Both the position numbers and the translations under genes were made by a program. A model generated the notes under the pieces. It did no database searches. It was not told where the DNA came from and saw nothing but the letters and a program-made list of their open reading frames with translations. A DNA stretch of 64,000 nt from Schizochytrium sp. CCTCC M209059 (taxonomy: Eukaryota > Sar > Bigyra > Thraustochytrida > Thraustochytriidae), in assembly GCA_000818945.1 (NCBI GenBank), contig KN805378.1, positions 388,488 to 452,487 on the forward strand. Direction: 5' to 3'. Positions 63,126-64,000 of this stretch are shown here, piece after piece; position 1 is the stretch's first letter; every line of letters begins with the position of its first letter.

Positions 63126-64000
63126 TCAGCCTGCAATCGTCTTGATCAAATAGCTGCCTTCGCCCTCGAGGCGATAGCCAAGTCGACGATAATATGAGCG
63201 CGTCCCTACGCCGGCAATAACAGCAATTCTGGTCATCCTTGCGCCGAGTGCAAGACGCTCACACTCGGCCATGAGGCGCGCACCAAAGCCCGTGTGCTGG
63301 GCAACAGAGGATTTTGCTACCGTCTCCGTCTTGGATGCACGAGTCGGAACGAGTTTTCCGTACACATGAAGCTCCCGCACAAGAGCAACGCCTCCGCCAT
63401 TGAGTTCTGGAAAAGCGGTCTCAGGGGGCGGATTCTGATCTGGCACGCGAAGTCGCACAAAGCCAAAGAGAGTATCCTCGTCAGGTGTTTCAAAAGACAA
63501 AAAGTGCTCGGTACCATCTGAACCACGATATGAGCGTTGACGGAGGATTGCGTCCTTGAATCTCCCTTGCTGTAGGCGTACTTCGCGACAGCGCATGCAG
63601 CGACACTTGAGACCGCGTGCCTCCATCTGATCGACGAGTCCTTGCCGCCAATTTGTTTGACAAACGCCACCGAGAATATAGGTGCTTGGAATGTCTCGAA
63701 CGATGCGATTGAGACGAATCCAGGGATGAATTTGAGATTTGAGGTCAATGACAACCTCGGCCAGATCCTCATCGGAATACGGAGCGTACTCTCCACGCTC
63801 GTGCCATTTGGAAATAACGGTCCAGGGTGTGACTTCGCAAGGATATATTTTCCACTGATCTGCTTGGAGGTCAGGATTATAGAGCATTTCTTGGAACATG
63901 GCCTTGTCGGACTCTGGGGTGGCGCCGGGTAGACTAGGCATCAAATGAACATCGATTTTAAAAGCTGCATCCTTGAGTAGCTTGATGGATCGTTTGGCGT
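63126..64000 (-). CDS. ELP3: Elongator subunit ELP3, C-terminal half, start beyond the window
   Basis: The minus-strand frame is open from the right edge (AKRSIKLLKDAAFKIDVHLMPSLPG) to TGA at 63126, giving 291 residues. The segment after the radical-SAM core (MFQEMLYNPDLQADQWKIYP, HPWIRLNRIVRDIP, CRCMRCREV) and the GNAT acetyltransferase fold (GGVALVRELHVYG, QHTGFGARLMAECERLA, AVIAGVGTRSYYRRLGYRL) match ELP3 in order. ELP3 is the catalytic subunit of Elongator, which modifies wobble uridines in tRNA using acetyl-CoA and S-adenosylmethionine. About 255 N-terminal residues, including the FeS cysteines, are outside the window. The acetyl-CoA loop QHTGFG is present. The stop lies 23 bp before a transposase frame on the same strand. 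Confidence 0.95.
   Translation of the reverse strand, partial: AKRSIKLLKDAAFKIDVHLMPSLPGATPESDKAMFQEMLYNPDLQADQWKIYPCEVTPWTVISKWHERGEYAPYSDEDLAEVVIDLKSQIHPWIRLNRIVRDIPSTYILGGVCQTNWRQGLVDQMEARGLKCRCMRCREVRLQQGRFKDAILRQRSYRGSDGTEHFLSFETPDEDTLFGFVRLRVPDQNPPPETAFPELNGGGVALVRELHVYGKLVPTRASKTETVAKSSVAQHTGFGARLMAECERLALGARMTRIAVIAGVGTRSYYRRLGYRLEGEGSYLIKTIAG

Overview
The window is nuclear DNA from a ciliated, intron-poor protist. Recognisable genes are eukaryotic: translation factor eIF3 subunit c, a three-repeat MYB, galactokinase, an axonemal dynein heavy chain, a Chibby-like basal body protein, a DUSP12/YVH1-like phosphatase, a membrane class III cyclase and Elongator subunit ELP3. Most reading frames are uninterrupted (dynein runs 12.8 kb without a break), but at least two genes can only be read through short GT-AG introns of about 100-130 bp. 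Compact genes, GC-rich intergenic DNA full of tetranucleotide repeats, flagellar genes and the style of the cyclase fit a heterotrophic stramenopile such as a thraustochytrid (Labyrinthulomycetes). That placement is an inference, not a demonstration.

Layout. 1-2216: C-terminally truncated eIF3c on the minus strand with a CTG/CCG repeat just upstream of its start. 2217-12868: a 10.6-kb gene-poor stretch dominated by an apparently perfect (CTTT)n array of about 5.25 kb (4530-9781) flanked by many shorter tetra- and hexanucleotide repeats. 12869-15373: 3R-MYB (+). 15668-18850 and 19000-22134: two minus-strand genes, a PH-domain protein and an unrecognised nuclear-looking protein. 23936-25222: galactokinase (+) behind two CAG arrays. 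25489-29583: a minus-strand protein with six WW domains, IQ motifs and ankyrin repeats. 30653-51124: a ciliary block of dynein heavy chain (+), a 2,180-residue EF-hand protein (-) and a spliced Chibby-like gene (+). 51356-52874: spliced DUSP12-like phosphatase (-). 54450-55211: coiled-coil protein (+). 56009-58747: cyclase with a voltage-sensor-like membrane domain (-). 60223-63102: a decayed DDE transposon-like region with several broken frames (-). 63126-64000: C-terminal half of ELP3 (-), running off the right edge.

How the genes relate. Dynein and the EF-hand gene converge with only 64 bp between stop codons. The EF-hand gene and Chibby diverge from one 368-bp intergenic region. The three together suggest a locus for axoneme motility, calcium response and basal body docking. 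The voltage-sensor cyclase could be a further membrane signalling component. The other genes are housekeeping or regulatory and show no operon-like relation. The most notable items are the giant perfect microsatellite, the split Chibby gene, the voltage-sensor/adenylyl cyclase fusion, the six-WW/IQ/ankyrin architecture and the transposon remnant abutting ELP3.
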